From Phaseolus vulgaris (lineage: Eukaryota > Streptophyta > Magnoliopsida > Fabales > Fabaceae), in contig NC_023749.2 of NCBI RefSeq assembly GCF_000499845.2, forward strand, positions 2,885,030 to 2,949,029: 64,000 bases of DNA. Reading direction: 5' to 3'. A program made the translations under genes and the position numbers. The notes under the pieces were generated by a model. The model saw only the letters and a program-made list of their open reading frames with translations, was not told the DNA's origin and did no database searches. Below, piece after piece: positions 51,531 through 64,000 of this stretch (position 1 is the stretch's first letter; every line of letters starts with the position of its first letter).

Positions 51531-52310
51531 CTGCAACATCACGAAAAATTTAAAACCGACAGTTACAAACTCCAAAAAAATAACTACGTGCAAGTAGAAT
51601 ACATTGATTCAGTACTACAAAAAAATATCAAGTACACACACGGCACACTCACTCACTCACAACAACTTCAAAAACTAGAGGATACAAAACTAGAGAGAAC
51701 TTCTCATAATTCTCTAAAAATACAAAACAAAGACCTATGCTATACATAACTCTGGTTTCCAACACAAAACTAGAATTAATTAACTAAACAACAGAATTTC
51801 GCGAAAACTGCTTCGAGAAAGCCATAAAGAAAGCACAGCAGTTGCATTGCGCAAAACGACGAAAATTTGAAAAAATAATGAAAATCTGACGGTGTATAAC
51901 GAAGATCTGAGACCCTACGTTACGAAAATGCGAAAAGATGCTGAAAATGGAAATAACGGCCAAAATATAGGTTAGAAAAGCGAAGAACGGAAAGAGATTG
52001 TTAGATATAGATTTGTTGGCGTGGCTTGAACCAAATCGGGTGAAGCAAGAAGCACGTAGGCGAAAGAAAAGAGAAAACAGAAATAGAAAAACGTTGAGAA
52101 GAAACGCAAAATGCACAGAGAAGAAAAGATCGAAAAGCGCATAATAAGAATCCAAACAGAAGAAAAACACAGTAAATCAGCATAGCATGAATCCAAAACA
52201 GCAGAAAAAACAGATAACAGAGAGAAAGAGAAACCTGAGAGAGTGAGAGTGAGGCTGCAGAGTGAGATTCAAAGAGAAGAAGAGTGTGCTGCCTTTTTAT
52301 TCCACTCCAC
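51531..52310 (-). promoter_or_regulatory. DWF1 leader intron, leader exon and core promoter
   Basis: On the minus strand an acceptor ..TGTTGCAG ends at 51531 and a donor CTCAG|GTTTCTC lies at 52235/52234, so the leader is spliced 18 bases before the ATG. Upstream, a TATA-like AATAAAAAGG string at about 52296-52306 and a pyrimidine-rich CTCTTCTTCTCTTTG stretch fit a core promoter. The open frames within 51784-52196 on the minus strand are intron, not genes. Confidence 0.6.
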
Positions 52311-53863
52311 GCTTCTTCTGTAATTTACAATTAGGTCCTTTTTCTAATTACTCATTCAGTCCTCCACCTTATGTTTTATTCCACAATCACTGCTTCTAAT
52401 AAATAATGTTGTTAAGAGAGTGTGTTTCGCTGGAAAATACTAATACTTTGCTCGTGATTTTTGGATCTAACTGCTTTAAAACGTGATAAATTCAATGTGG
52501 AAAATGGACTGTAATAAAACTCTATTAATTATTCAAATTCTTCTTTTTTTTAATATTTTATTAAATGTATAATTAAATTTTAAGATTATATTTGATTTTT
52601 TTTAAGTTCTTTAAATTAATTAATGATATTTTATTCCACAGATTTAACTTTATTGGGGTAGTCTAGCTGTTAGAATAGTGTGTGTAAACATGATTGTAAA
52701 CACCCTTTTTTTTATTTTTGACTTTAACATGGTTTTTTTAAGTTTAATAAATTACTTTAACTTTTATCATCTCTTATTTGACTTTCAATTTTGAAGTGTT
52801 TAAAACAAGTATAAATTTAATTTTATTCATAAGGAATAATTTTCACTATTTTTGTATGTATTTAGCTCTAGTATTGTTTTGGTTTTTGTGATCTGTCATA
52901 AAATATTTATAAAAAAAAAAAAAATTATTATTATTATGGTCTTTGGCTTAGTAAACAAATAAAAAAATCCAAGTGAGAATCTAATATTACGAAAAGTTAT
53001 TATCGTCTTTCAAAAACACATTTATCGTATAGTGTGGAAAATAAATACATAAGTCCCAATTATTAGGTAATATGATTTTCAATGTTAAAAATATACTTAA
53101 TTATCTAAGTGTATTTTAGATTTTAATTAATTAATAATTCTAATTAAATGAATTAAGAAAAATTATAACCTTTACATGATGAATTATTTTATTATAATTA
53201 ATCAATTAAATTTAATTTATAAGTATTAAAATTAAAATTATAATATTTATATATATTTATTAATTTATTTTGAATAATATAGCTTAAAAAGTAATTTTAT
53301 TTAAAATTTTCAATTAGAAAAACTAATAAAGGGAACTTTCAAAACGAGCAAAAAAAATCAAAATGAGTTTTTCTTCTAAAATAGTATAATTTCATTTTTA
53401 TTGAAATTGAAAAGGCGAAATTATTCCAAAATTAAATAAATCGTATATATAGTATTTCATTAAAATTTGATATAATAGTATCTACAACTTCAGTTTAATA
53501 TAAAAATTAAAATCCTGCCTTACAAGTATGATCTCTTCAATTTCAAAATAATTTTCTTTTATCAATTTCAAAAAATATGAAATAAAATCATTTAGAAAAA
53601 AAAAACCTTCAAAATGTTAATCCATCCCGTTTCATGGCCTATTGCACCCATAATTTTACTTCTACTAAATATAATTCAATAAAATCATATAATTACATTG
53701 TCTAAAAGATTAAACCTACAATGTTAAAAATCACTACAATAGTTAAATGTTTTTATAGAAAAGAATAATATTGTATGGTTGGTATCAAACGAGTTTAACC
53801 GTCCAAAACAAGTAACAATATAAAAATAATAAATAACGAATATGTTTTCAAATTTTACTATAA

Positions 53864-53981
53864 TACATTTTTAAACTGAACAATGACTTGAACGGAGTGT
53901 AACATTTTTAAACTGAACAATGACTTAAACATCGTAGTGTGATATTTCTAAACTGAATAATCACTTGATCATCTGAGTGTA
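53864..53981. repeat. Three imperfect tandem repeats of about 38 bases
   Basis: Units share TTTTTAAACTGAACAATGAC (third unit TTTCTAAACTGAATAATCAC), then CTTGAACGGAGTGTA or a variant. Spacing between unit starts is about 37-40 bases. Confidence 0.8.
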
Positions 53982-55283
53982 GTTGTAAAACGAGATGAGA
54001 AAGTTACTAGTCCTCTTTGAGCCTACAAATGATATGAAAAAAAGGAATAATATGATTTTTTTATGTGGTAGATATTTTTATTGTGAAAAATGTAGAAAAG
54101 GGCACTTTTGAAAAGAAAAGTTTGCAGAAAGTAAAGTATATTCAAAGTGTGTGGTATTGGTATTGATGAAATAGAAAAGGGAGAAAAAATGGGAGAAATG
54201 AGATCTAAAAGATTAGAATGACAGAGCAAAGAGATTCCATTGGCACTCTGCTTCTGAATCACGTGGAAAGTGTCCCCACCATGTGAGTTACAGACAACCT
54301 AACAACCTCTGTTTAGTGGTAAATGTTTCATCTTTTCCAAAACAAATGCCATTAATAACAGTGTCTTGGAAAACAACCTTCTTTTTCTGTCTTTCTACCA
54401 TTACTGCAATCAGATTTCAACCACTCAAATCTTTTATCAATCTTAACACTTGCCCACTCAATTAGAAATCACAGTTTTTCTTTACTCAAATTCTTCTTAC
54501 AAGTCTCCAAAAACACTCGAGTAAGTCACAGCTTTGTTGCATAGTGTTTTTGCTGATTTCACTTTTTTATTCCTCTTCGATTTTGATTGGTAAAAAAATA
54601 GTACAAATAGTACATGTTATTACAATTTATATGTCGAAGGTTCCATCAAATTTCTCCTCTCTTTTCTTCAATTTCGATTGTTTTTATTCTTTTATCTTAG
54701 AGAATATCTACAAAAAATACTCTGATTGACGTTCAAGTTATATGAGAATATCACTGACATACAAGATACTCTAAACGCCTTATATTGTTTAGAGTAACAT
54801 TTTTTTTTCTTTTTTTTTTTACATTATCTTTCATCATAAGGGTTTTTATTTATTTATATTGTTCTATTGAGCCTTGTCCTGCCATAATGATTAAGATAGG
54901 TTCAATAAGTTTATAATCACACTTTGTTGCTTCTAACTGGGATTAATGGATTTAACCTAAGGCGTGACATGGATCTTCTTTTATCTCGAGAGACCAGCAG
55001 TTCGTACATGTAATCGAGAATTCAGCCTCCTTCCGATCTCTGCCAAGAGAAGGTTGTTGTTGATGGGCACTGGTACCTTAAGGGATTGGCTCACCTATTG
55101 ACTAGTGAAGACCGAAAGTCCGACTACCGCTGACTCTTGGTATAACAGTACAAGTATTAATAAATTACATTAAAATCTATCATAATGAATGTTTATTGAG
55201 CTTATCAGATCATTTGTTGTTCGGTCGCTATCGGATCATCCATTGTCTTATGCATGAGCTGTTATTCTCGACATGGAAGAGTG

Positions 55284-55395
55284 TGTTGGAGATTCCAAAT
55301 CAAATAAATATTAAAATATTTCATAACATATAAGTGGGTGCAAACTTCATCTCATAAGTTAGTTTTATGATATTGAATTAACATAAATACTATTA
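55284..55395 (+). repeat. TRIM-type LTR remnant
   Basis: TGTTGGAGATTCC at the left end, ATATAAGTGGGTGCAAAC in the middle and TTAGTTTTATGATATTGAAT follow the TRIM LTR order. The primer binding site and partner LTR are missing. Confidence 0.7.
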
Positions 55396-57189
55396 AATCT
55401 ATTTTTTATTTATCTTCAAATAACCTCTTTTGGATGTGTTTGGTAGTATCATGTCCAAACTTAATCTTATTGTTAATTAATAATCATAATGTGTTTAACA
55501 ATCTAATATTTGATTAAGATTTTTATTAAATTCTTGCTTCAAGAATCCTTTACTAAAGTAATTCATATTTAAACCATGTTATATTAAGGTTTCTAAGAAA
55601 AATATAAATATTATACAAGATACCCGAGACAATACAGAAATACTTTAAAGTGTATTTTTATAATTTTAATCCTTTGTCATGATTTTCAGGAAATTATTTT
55701 TTATTTTTAATAGTGCTTTGAGACCGTTAACCAGACCATTAATTGTTATTTAAATTATACATCACGATCATCCCAACGTTAATAAAGTTGCATACACGTG
55801 CATGGTTAGGTTAAGATTTTAAGTATATTCCTTTTTACATTATTTCAAGCATATTTCAAAAGTATAAAAAAAAAAAAATTAATTTCTACACCGTGTGTTA
55901 TTTATTGATGATTTTTTTTATTAATCAATCTTATTCAAATATATAATTAAACAAGTTTTCTTATTCACAGCTGTTAAGCCACATGAGTTAAAAAATTGAC
56001 AACAAATTTCGTCACAAAAAATCATAATGTATACCTTCTATATTCATTATTTTATAGTAATTGTTTGTGATTTTTCTTTGAAATTTTATCTTTAAAAGAT
56101 ATATTAAAAAATTAAAAAGAAAATGTATAAATGTGTTGAAAAATTAAGAAAAAAATTTATATAAATTGTTATGTCTAGACTCTAAACTATGTAAAACTAT
56201 ATATTGAAATTTAAAAATAATAAATAAAAATAAACAAAGTTTGGTCGAAAATTAATAACTGAAAAGTAGAACAGGGAATATTAATAAAAGAAATATTATT
56301 TTGGGTGTCATAATTACTTTTGGTGACGCTAATTAGTTTAATGGAAACATAAAAGCATATAATGTTGTTTAAAAGAAACAGGGGATTAATAATGAGATGT
56401 AAAATAATTTAGTTTAGTTTCATTTAAAAATATATAAAAAAAATGTTAAATACAACTATTACTTGAAAAGAATAATGCATTAAAGAATGATATTTTAAAA
56501 TTGCTTGAAAGAATATTCTTAAAAATATTAGCGTATGATACGTGTTGAGGTTTGAGGCACTTGGGCGATAATATCAATGAGATGTGGTTGTGATCTTATT
56601 TAATTGAGTAGGGACCATAATGCAAATATCTTAGGGTAAGGGACCATGTGGCAGTGAGCAATTGTTGCTAAAGGATAGGAGACAGCAAAACATATAGTGA
56701 TTGTGATTTCCTGAATCATTTATGAACACTAATTGCAACAAACCCCTCTGCATTTATATTATTAAGTCAAAAGAGAAAATAAATAAGAAAGTGAGAGTTG
56801 CAATAAAAGCAAAAGAGCAATTTTGTGGGGGAGGTATTTGAAAATGAAGATATTTGATGAAATGGGGAGGTATGTGTAGAATGAAAGGGGGTGCAAAAAG
56901 GAAGGGTAGGGGTGTGATGAATGTGGGTAGATGAAATGACGTGGAATGTAGTGAATGAAGTAAAAACGTGACATATAACACAGGCTGGACCCCCAATTAT
57001 AGGACTCCTATTATTAACTTTCCGTAAAGTGAGGAAATATTTCACATTTACTCTTTCCCAAACTTCAATCACTTCACTTTCATGCCCAATAATACAATTT
57101 TGTTTTCTAGCCCATGCTCTCCACCCACCGGTATTATATATATTTTTTAGAAATTATAATTTTGAATTTTTTTTTATGAAAATGAGTAC

Positions 57190-57670
57190 GTCATACCTTG
57201 GATACGATTTCAAAGTAAAAGTCATCTTAAAGACGTATTTATGGGTATGACTTTCATTATGAAATCGTATCTATTGATACGACTTCCATCATGAGATCGT
57301 ATTTATAGATACGACTTTCACTATGAGGTCATATCCATAAATGACTTTCACTATAAACATGGATGAGACTTTCATTATGAAATCATATCCATTGATACGA
57401 CTTCCACTATGACGTGGTATCTATAGATACGACTTTCATTATGAGGTCATGTAATACGACTTTTACTATGAAATCGTATCTATGGGTACAACTTCCATTA
57501 TGAAGTTGTATCCATAAGTACGACTTCCATTATGAAGTTATATCCATGAGTACGACTTTCATTATGAAGTCGTACCTATGGATACGACTTCCATTATGAA
57601 GTTGTATCTATGAATTATAAAGTCGTATCATTTGGTACTACCACAACTTTCATTATGAAATCCTATTAGA
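57190..57670. repeat. Tandem array of about 13 palindromic (hairpin) units
   Basis: A unit of about 32 bases, close to TACGACTTTCATTATGAAG followed by TCGTATCTATGGA, is repeated about 13 times with substitutions and a few shortened units. Each unit is itself an inverted repeat (ACGACTTTCAT / ATGAAGTCGT) separated by a short TATC.ATRGA linker, so RNA from either strand would fold into a row of small hairpins or one long one. Compensating changes between arms are frequent (for example CAACTTCCAT paired with ATGAAGTTG). Similar TACGACTTC-type repeats are known from legume repeats, but I cannot name the family. Confidence 0.85.
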
Positions 57671-58754
57671 TACAATTTACTAATTTTCATCATAAAATAA
57701 TATTTTTTTCCCAAAATCGCAGTTTGAAAAAAAAAACACTACTTTGGTGCAAACCACCCCCACCCCCACACACACCATTGCTTCATTTTTTTTCCCCATT
57801 GCCATAATTTTTAAATTTTGTATTGATAAAATAGAATTTCAGTTAATTCATTTTCATAACTTTTACAGTTCTGCTATTACACAATTGAGATTAGCAATCT
57901 ACAATATTTTACTTCATGTATTAAAATTTAATGTATAGTTTATATTTTGAAATCACAATTAACTGTTTGTGTATAATTAGAATTTGCAGTATGGAAGTAA
58001 CTTTTTTTTTCGTGTATGTTGCATTATACTTCAAATTTATATTTTCAATATGTAATCTGTCTTGAATTTGTCACAAAAAATTCATAATGCGATTCAATAG
58101 TGCTTTTAATTATTGACAAATTATTTTGAAGTTATTGAAATTTAATGATTCAGGCATTTTCAATTAAACAGAGTCTTAATTTTTAATGTAATCGATGAAA
58201 TCAATAGTATAATTCTTTTAAAATGAGAGTGTCCATTAATATGTTTTGTGATGTGTGTGGAATCTGAAATCAAAATAACAAATATCAATACAAAATTGTT
58301 ATAATTAGAAAACAAAACCGATCTAGGACTTAACGTTTAAATCTCGTCTCGGCATTCCTCATGTTTAGCTGCTAAGACCTCAAACTACGATGAACCTAGT
58401 GTGTATGTGGGTCGATGAAACTAGTGTTTATATGTGTGTCTATATATCTATATATATAGTTGTTCCTTCTGCAATTCACCATCACCATAACATGTGATCA
58501 ACATTTAGGCCACCACATATAGATAATACATGGAATATATTTAGTATCCGAAAGAAACCTAGTTAAGACAAAATCCTAAACTACGGTCATTACAGCAGAA
58601 TGTCCAAGGAAAAAGCACCGCAGAGCCAAACTATTGACAAAAGGCATCTTTCTAGGTAGATGTGCAATCGACATAATCGTATGTACATTAAGGGAAATTG
58701 ACAAAAATGATCCCAACCCAAGGCAAAAAGTGCCCTTGAAACAGTCCCTAATAA

Positions 58755-61700
58755 TTAGAGTTGCCAATCAATGGGATCGATCCCCATTTGCTCCAGAAGT
58801 TGGTTAGTGCGAGAGAAGTGCCTGCTCAGATAAATTTAAATAAACAAAAATGAAATGTAATCATAAAAAATTGCTTATGTCGATGAAGGGAAATTGATCA
58901 GTTGGTTTTTTCAAATATCAATAGCATATAAGGATCTGGATTTCACTTCACTTCACGAGTCTAGCAAATCTAACCAAAATATGGCTCCATATGCCACTGG
59001 AACAGAACATGCACCAGCTGTATTACATCAACCACTATGTGAACGACTAATGAAAGCCCTAGAAGTGTTGGACTATAAAAGGCCTAGTGACAGCACTAAA
59101 TACAATAAAAAAAGAAAACACAATTTAAATCCTGCATTGATTTTACAAAGCTATATCAAAATTTAATTAAATGGAAAAATGTGTTTTTAGTCCCTAGACT
59201 TTTTGTTAAACTTGGCTTCAATCCTCTAACTTTTGAAATTTGTGAATTAGTTCTCTTTCTGAAAACAAGTGAAAATAGTCCTTTCATGCATAATTTAACA
59301 TGTAGTGACAATTTGTTACTGTCAAGGTTCAAAGAGGGGTCACGTGTTTTCTAAAGTTCGAGGACTAACTTATTGATTTGAAAGTGCAGGTACTAAAAAC
59401 GTTTTCCAAGATTAAATTATTATGCACAACTACCTTACCTGCAGCCAAAGAAGCCTCTATGTGCAGACAAACCAGAAGGATGTGCAGCTGTAAGAACGTG
59501 ATGCTTTGTTGCATCAATTAACCTGTGAATATGACACTCAAACACAAGTTCATCAACTAGTTTCACAGAAATTATCTTCCAGGCATGGAAAGAAAAACAT
59601 CCATCCAATTCAAAGAGAAGCCTACAGTTAATAAATGTATAGTTGCAGTAACTTGATCATCAATATCTCAAAAATAAATTTACTCCAATGTTTTATTTTT
59701 TATGCCGGCTTTGGAAAATTATCAAGGAAGCTATTGCAAGCCCAGGTTACTATTGGTTGGTTGGTTCCAAAGACTTCCTAATATAGTGTTACACAGTTGT
59801 GGTACCTGGATTTCTCCCGAGCAGAATTTCCCCACAACAAAAACACAACTCCCTCCCTCTTCTGTGAGATTGTCTTGATAACAGCATCAGTAAATTGTTC
59901 CCAGCCTTTTTTGGCATGAGAATTTGCTTGATGCTTCCTGACTGAACTCGAAAGTTTAATATTAGTAAAAAAACACCACTAGAATACAAAGATAAAATAA
60001 TAAGCCATCAACATACTTTATTCGAAGTACACAAAAATTAAACGTCTAACCTGTTAGAACAGCATTGAGTAAGAGAACACCCTGAAATAAAGTTCAAATT
60101 TATGATCAGATATAGCATTTCAAAAACTACTCTCACAGAACGTAGTCACACATTATGTTAAAATATCTAAGTTGGCTTTCAGACCACAATCTCACCAAAA
60201 TCATCTTTCTATTTAATGGGTATTTAAGGTGTGAATTTTAGTTATTGAAAATAGATTTTATCTTCAAATCATACAAAACATTTCAAGGAAACGTTTAAGA
60301 AGTCTTAACCATAAAATATACTGCCTTAATTTAGATAAAGTTTACCAAAAGTTCTTATTAGAGAATGAATAAAGAGATATAACAACAAATTTTCCCCCAT
60401 AGTTAAAATCAAGTTATAGATTTTTAGCTTATAGAAATTTAGATGGCAGAATTTCTTAAAAAACATAAGGTATATAAACTGATTTCAACTTATAAGAGAA
60501 ATTTGATCCATTATACGTCATAGTTTACTTCTCCCATATGTATTTGTCAAAAACTTATCAAAACTAAACATATCGTAGAAAATGAACTTAACGCAGAAAG
60601 AACTATAAAAACACGAGAAAGACAAAGCTCCATCACGCATGACACTTACTATGTACTTCTCACATTTGATAATATTTATCAAGCATTCATCCATAAAATA
60701 ATTAATATACATCGATCACCATTTTTAAAAAACCATACAGCATGCAGGAGTACGGGTTAGTTAGGCACTAGGAAGAAATACAATAGGTTCAGTGCATGGT
60801 TTGAAATAAGTGGATAAAATTGAAATCGACCTATTCATGGAATTTGGTCTACTGTTCTCACATGAAAATGAACACTATAACTGCTAGTTCGTCCCATCTG
60901 CAATTATTACTTAGGATCCATATTCCCCTTATTTGCAATATTTCCCTCACATAACTCAGATGCATGTCATGTCAGAGAACGTACCTGCACAGCCCATTTT
61001 TGAAGATTTCCATGAGGTGGAATGGTGCAACCAAGGTCTTGGTGAAGCTCCTTGAATATATTCACCAAACTGGAAGGGACTTTGATTCCCTCAGGAACTG
61101 AGAATGAAAGCCCCATTGCTTGACCAGGTCCATGATAAGGGTCCTAAACATTAAACAAAACCCACAAATCACTAAAACAGATAATCTGGGTCTCCTTGGA
61201 TAAATTTCCCCAAAAATACTAAAGAAAAAAATCGAACTTCTAATCTATTAGTCCAAAATCAAAAAACTCGTTAGGAAGCTTCTACTAAAGTTAAGGAAGT
61301 GCTTGGAACAGAGACGAAATATAAACTAATTTTACAATCATTTAAAAATATTCAATAAGAACTTGTTTTGTTCAAACGCAATAATAAATACATAAATCTT
61401 TTTTTAAAGTTTATTACTAAATTTCAGCCCAAAATTCAAACTTATTTTCATAAAGATTATTGGAATTGAAGAAAAAAACTTTTCCGAACACGGCATATAA
61501 GTTGATTTCAAATTTATGAAAAAGGTTCCATTTTTTTTTGTTTTCTGGTGAATAGTAACAATTTTATCGAAACAAAATCAAACGCGACATATAATGAGAG
61601 AAAACCCAACAAAAATGGATTTACCTGGCCAAGGATGACAGCTTTGACTCTATGAAAAGGGGTAGAGTTAAGAGCGTTGAAAATCAAGTGCGTGGGAGGG

Positions 61701-62118
61701 TAAACGACGTCGTCGCCGCTCGAGATTTCACTTTCCACGAACTTCGACAGAGTGAGTGCATAGGGCTTCTCAAGTTCACCAGGGATAGCGTCCAGCCATG
61801 TTTCCTCCACCAGCAGCTCCACCAGCTTCACGCCATCTAAACCTACGAACCGTCACAAAACGCTGCGTTTTGAACCATCACAAACGGCACTGCATTTCCA
61901 AAACGACAGAAGTTACCTTTGGTTTTGGAGACCCTCTCGACGCAGAGTTTGAGATTCCGCTTGGACTTTGCGAGGAGCTTGTTGTATTCCACGCGCGAAA
62001 GCTGCTCGGCGGTGAGAGTGGAGGCGTTGGCGTCGTCGGACTTGCAAGATCGGGGGAGCGTGGGTTTCAAGCGCTTCGAAGCGGGTTGGAAAAAGTCCGT
62101 TAGGGTTCTGGAAGCCAT
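58755..62118 (-). CDS. UNG: Uracil-DNA glycosylase, family 1
   Basis: Removes uracil from DNA, the first step of base excision repair. Exons: 61917-62118, 61625-61842, 60985-61143, 60051-60081, 59806-59941, 59439-59522, 58755-58821; 897 bases, 298 residues, all in phase. Family motifs: [20 protein letters not shown] spans the exon 2/3 junction with the catalytic Asp at 141; LLLNAVLTV with Asn199 for uracil recognition; and HPSGLS with His263 for leaving-group activation. The N-terminus [16 protein letters not shown] has the T-L-x-x-F-F core and basic follow-up of a PCNA-binding peptide, as in nuclear UNG2, and no obvious mitochondrial presequence is seen from this ATG. The short first intron (61843-61916) and 31-base exon 4 are small but have good splice sites. 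Intron 58822-59438 contains a MITE-like element. Confidence 0.94.
59176..59404. mobile_element. MITE-like element in the last UNG intron
   Basis: The left end, GTGTTTTTAGTCCCTAGAC, is mirrored by the right end, GTGCAGGTACTAAAAACGTT. Inner blocks (TTTTGAAATTTGTGAATTAGT against AACTTATTGATTTG, partly) are weaker. The TTTTTAGTCCCT terminus is a common plant MITE end. It is non-coding. Confidence 0.6.
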
Positions 62119-62159
62119 TTCGTTCCTCTTCGCAATGGCGGGAACGTAAACACTGGAAC

Positions 62160-63890
62160 TTGTAATGTGTTGTTTTTGTTTTTGTTCTTTTTCTCACTTT
62201 TTAGGTGACATTTATATACATGGCCATGCATGCCTTAAAATTACGTATGTGTTACTCGAAAAATATATAAATGAGATTTTTAAATTTCTAATCCGTTTTT
62301 CTAATATTTTAATTTTTTTATCCATTTGACTAATGTCTTTCTTTAACGTAGTTATAATATATATTTTTAGGATATGCATTTTATTAAATATATATAATGT
62401 GATGTGTTTTTTTACTTATAATTGTTTATTTTCTCTATGTTCTTCGTTTAACTTCCATTTGCCATTGTATTTATTCCAAAAAGATATATAAATGCAAGCA
62501 CGGAATATGTATCGTTTTTCCACTAGTATAAATTAACATTTTCAATGTTTTTAACAAAAAATGTTTGTTTATTTAATAAAATAACTAAATTCTGCATTCA
62601 GAACTGAAGTTTAAAATAAATTGTTTATCCTTGGTTATGAATTAAAATCAATTTATTTTTTGTTAAATCCCTAAGAATCTAAAACTAACTATTTTTTTAT
62701 CAGAACTGAAGTTTCATATTTCAGAAATGAAAAACACGTTCAAATATTTTTTTAAGACTGACTTAGATTGATAATGATTTAACAAAATAAGTTGATACAA
62801 TCTTGATTCTTTGATAAACAATCACGTATACAAAGTACTGATTCTTTTTTACATTTAATATCCATATACTATTTTCCATTCTTTAAGAAACAATTATGCA
62901 AACAATAAAGAAAATTATAATGTATTTCTTATTGATCCTACCGTTGTTTTCATTGACAAAACATGTGAAATTAATATGTCCAGGTTGTCACTATCTAATG
63001 AAAGAAAATACAATATATTCTTTTACATAAACTTACTTTTGAATAAAATTGAAAACCTAAGAAATTACATTAATTAATTTTCAATCAATTACTTCCAAAA
63101 AAAAGCCAGTTTAACAGTATTTTAACCAATAAACGCCATGTTCATTTTTTACCTCCACAGTCCCACATAAACGCACCATAACTAAGAGCCAATCACTGAT
63201 AGATAGACAATAAAGAAATGTCTTTCACAGATGTTATTCGTTCCAAATAGAATAGAATACAAATACAATTTTTTTATATTTTCAAACATTGCAAAATTTG
63301 AAATATTCTCAATTCTCGAAAACAAATACAAACAACATAAAACAAGAACACGAGTAATTTATAATATGGAAACTGCTTAACTCAATAAATTTAAGAATTT
63401 TTACGAAACAGAATTAGTTTTACAAGACCTAAAATTGGAGACTTTAAGGTTTAGGGTTTTTTACAGTCCTAAAAGTAAACTTAGAACGTAGTCGACTTAA
63501 GTAGATAACTTGACAGCGGAAAAAATATTCAACAAAACGACGATAAAAGAGAATAGAGCGAGAATCGGGGAGGCATGCAAGTTCGGAAGATAGTTCGGAT
63601 ATCTCACTCAAGCATACCATTTAAAGTATAAACAGAATCATAAATTATAGTTATATAAAATATCAAAAATTGGATGCAACTGCAACCTCATGCAGTTCGT
63701 TCATTAAGTACTGTAAAAAAGTCTACTACCAAAATGAAAGTAAAATGGGGTTCAAAAACTGGGACAGTCGCAATGGAGATTTTAATGAAATGCTCTAGCT
63801 CAAGTGAAAACAAATGTTTTTAAAGAGATAACAAGTAAAAGAGTAACATTAAAAACACACTAGAGAGCAGTCGCAGAGCAACCAAATATA
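62160..63890. other. Spacer upstream of UNG
   Basis: AT-rich sequence without recognisable genes. It runs from the UNG promoter side to the 3' UTR of the partial gene at the right edge. No repeats with clear ends were found. Confidence 0.6.
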
Positions 63891-63901
63891 AGAAATTCTT
63901 C

Positions 63902-64000
<99 letters not shown>

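Larger units (their letters stand above)
52320..58740. other. Gene-free spacer between DWF1 and the uracil-DNA glycosylase gene
   Basis: No coding exon was identified in six kilobases. It holds three imperfect 37-40 bp tandem repeats (53864-53981), an unexplained GC-richer patch (54890-55270), a TRIM LTR remnant (55284-55395) and the hairpin-unit array (57190-57670). Small frames such as 56754-57072 minus are purine/pyrimidine-biased shadows with three overlapping frames open at once. Confidence 0.6.

Noticed and set aside
51784..52196. Overlapping minus-strand frames of 60-128 codons
   Set aside because: They lie in the DWF1 leader intron, several frames are open at once, and the hydrophobic Phe-rich composition reflects base bias.
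56754..57072. Three overlapping His/Pro/Ser/Phe-rich minus-strand frames
   Set aside because: All three frames are open because the strand is purine-poor; no domain, no splice partners.
57190..57670. CRISPR-like regular repeat spacing
   Set aside because: Units are adjacent palindromes with tiny linkers, no unique spacers of constant length, and the genome is a plant; it is a tandem foldback repeat.

Overview
This is a nuclear plant genome window, AT-rich, with GT-AG introns, single genes separated by repeat-filled spacers, and many short retroelement pieces. The protein sequences and the repeats (a recurrent TRIM-type element and Copia gag of the kind common in bean and soybean relatives) point to a legume, probably Phaseoleae; the species cannot be named from sequence alone. 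I rebuilt exon chains by hand from splice sites and reading phase. Six genes give complete, in-phase CDSs, DPH4 is a complete single-exon CDS, and two genes are cut by the window edges.

Layout. 1-1352 (-): 5' part of alanyl-tRNA synthetase, with two in-frame starts as expected for dual targeting. 1440-5700: gene-free, with a TRIM LTR remnant and a long inverted repeat. 5860-13503 (+): ER/secretory-type thioredoxin-fold protein with a C-terminal DUF179/YqgE domain; its largest intron holds a Copia element nested inside a terminal-inverted-repeat element. 14275-16829 (+): plastid YceD-like (DUF177) protein. 17696-18241 (-): DPH4-type J protein for diphthamide synthesis, whose leader intron carries a copied piece of a PRP40C exon. 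20540-33674 (-): PRP40C splicing/transcription factor, 16 coding exons, with a TRIM, a MITE-like element and a solo LTR in introns. 38249-45926 (-): NTMC2T5-type SMP-C2 lipid-transfer protein, with a tandem TRIM and nested solo LTR in an intron. 49605-51512 (-): DWF1 sterol C-24 reductase (brassinosteroid synthesis). 52310-58750: gene-free, with a TRIM LTR and a striking tandem array of about 13 hairpin units (57190-57670). 58755-62118 (-): uracil-DNA glycosylase. 63902-64000 (-): last 32 codons of an unrecognised gene.

The genes are not an operon-like functional unit; they belong to separate housekeeping processes (translation, rRNA/plastid maturation, diphthamide, splicing, membrane contact sites, sterols, DNA repair). 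Their co-occurrence matches, from memory, the Arabidopsis At3g19780-At3g19840 block and its At1g50200-At1g50260 duplicate, so the window looks like an old syntenic block. No prokaryote-like system, CRISPR array, RNA gene or organelle insertion was recognised. The most unusual signals are the hairpin array, the PRP40C exon copy with its matching flank sequences, and the nested mobile elements.
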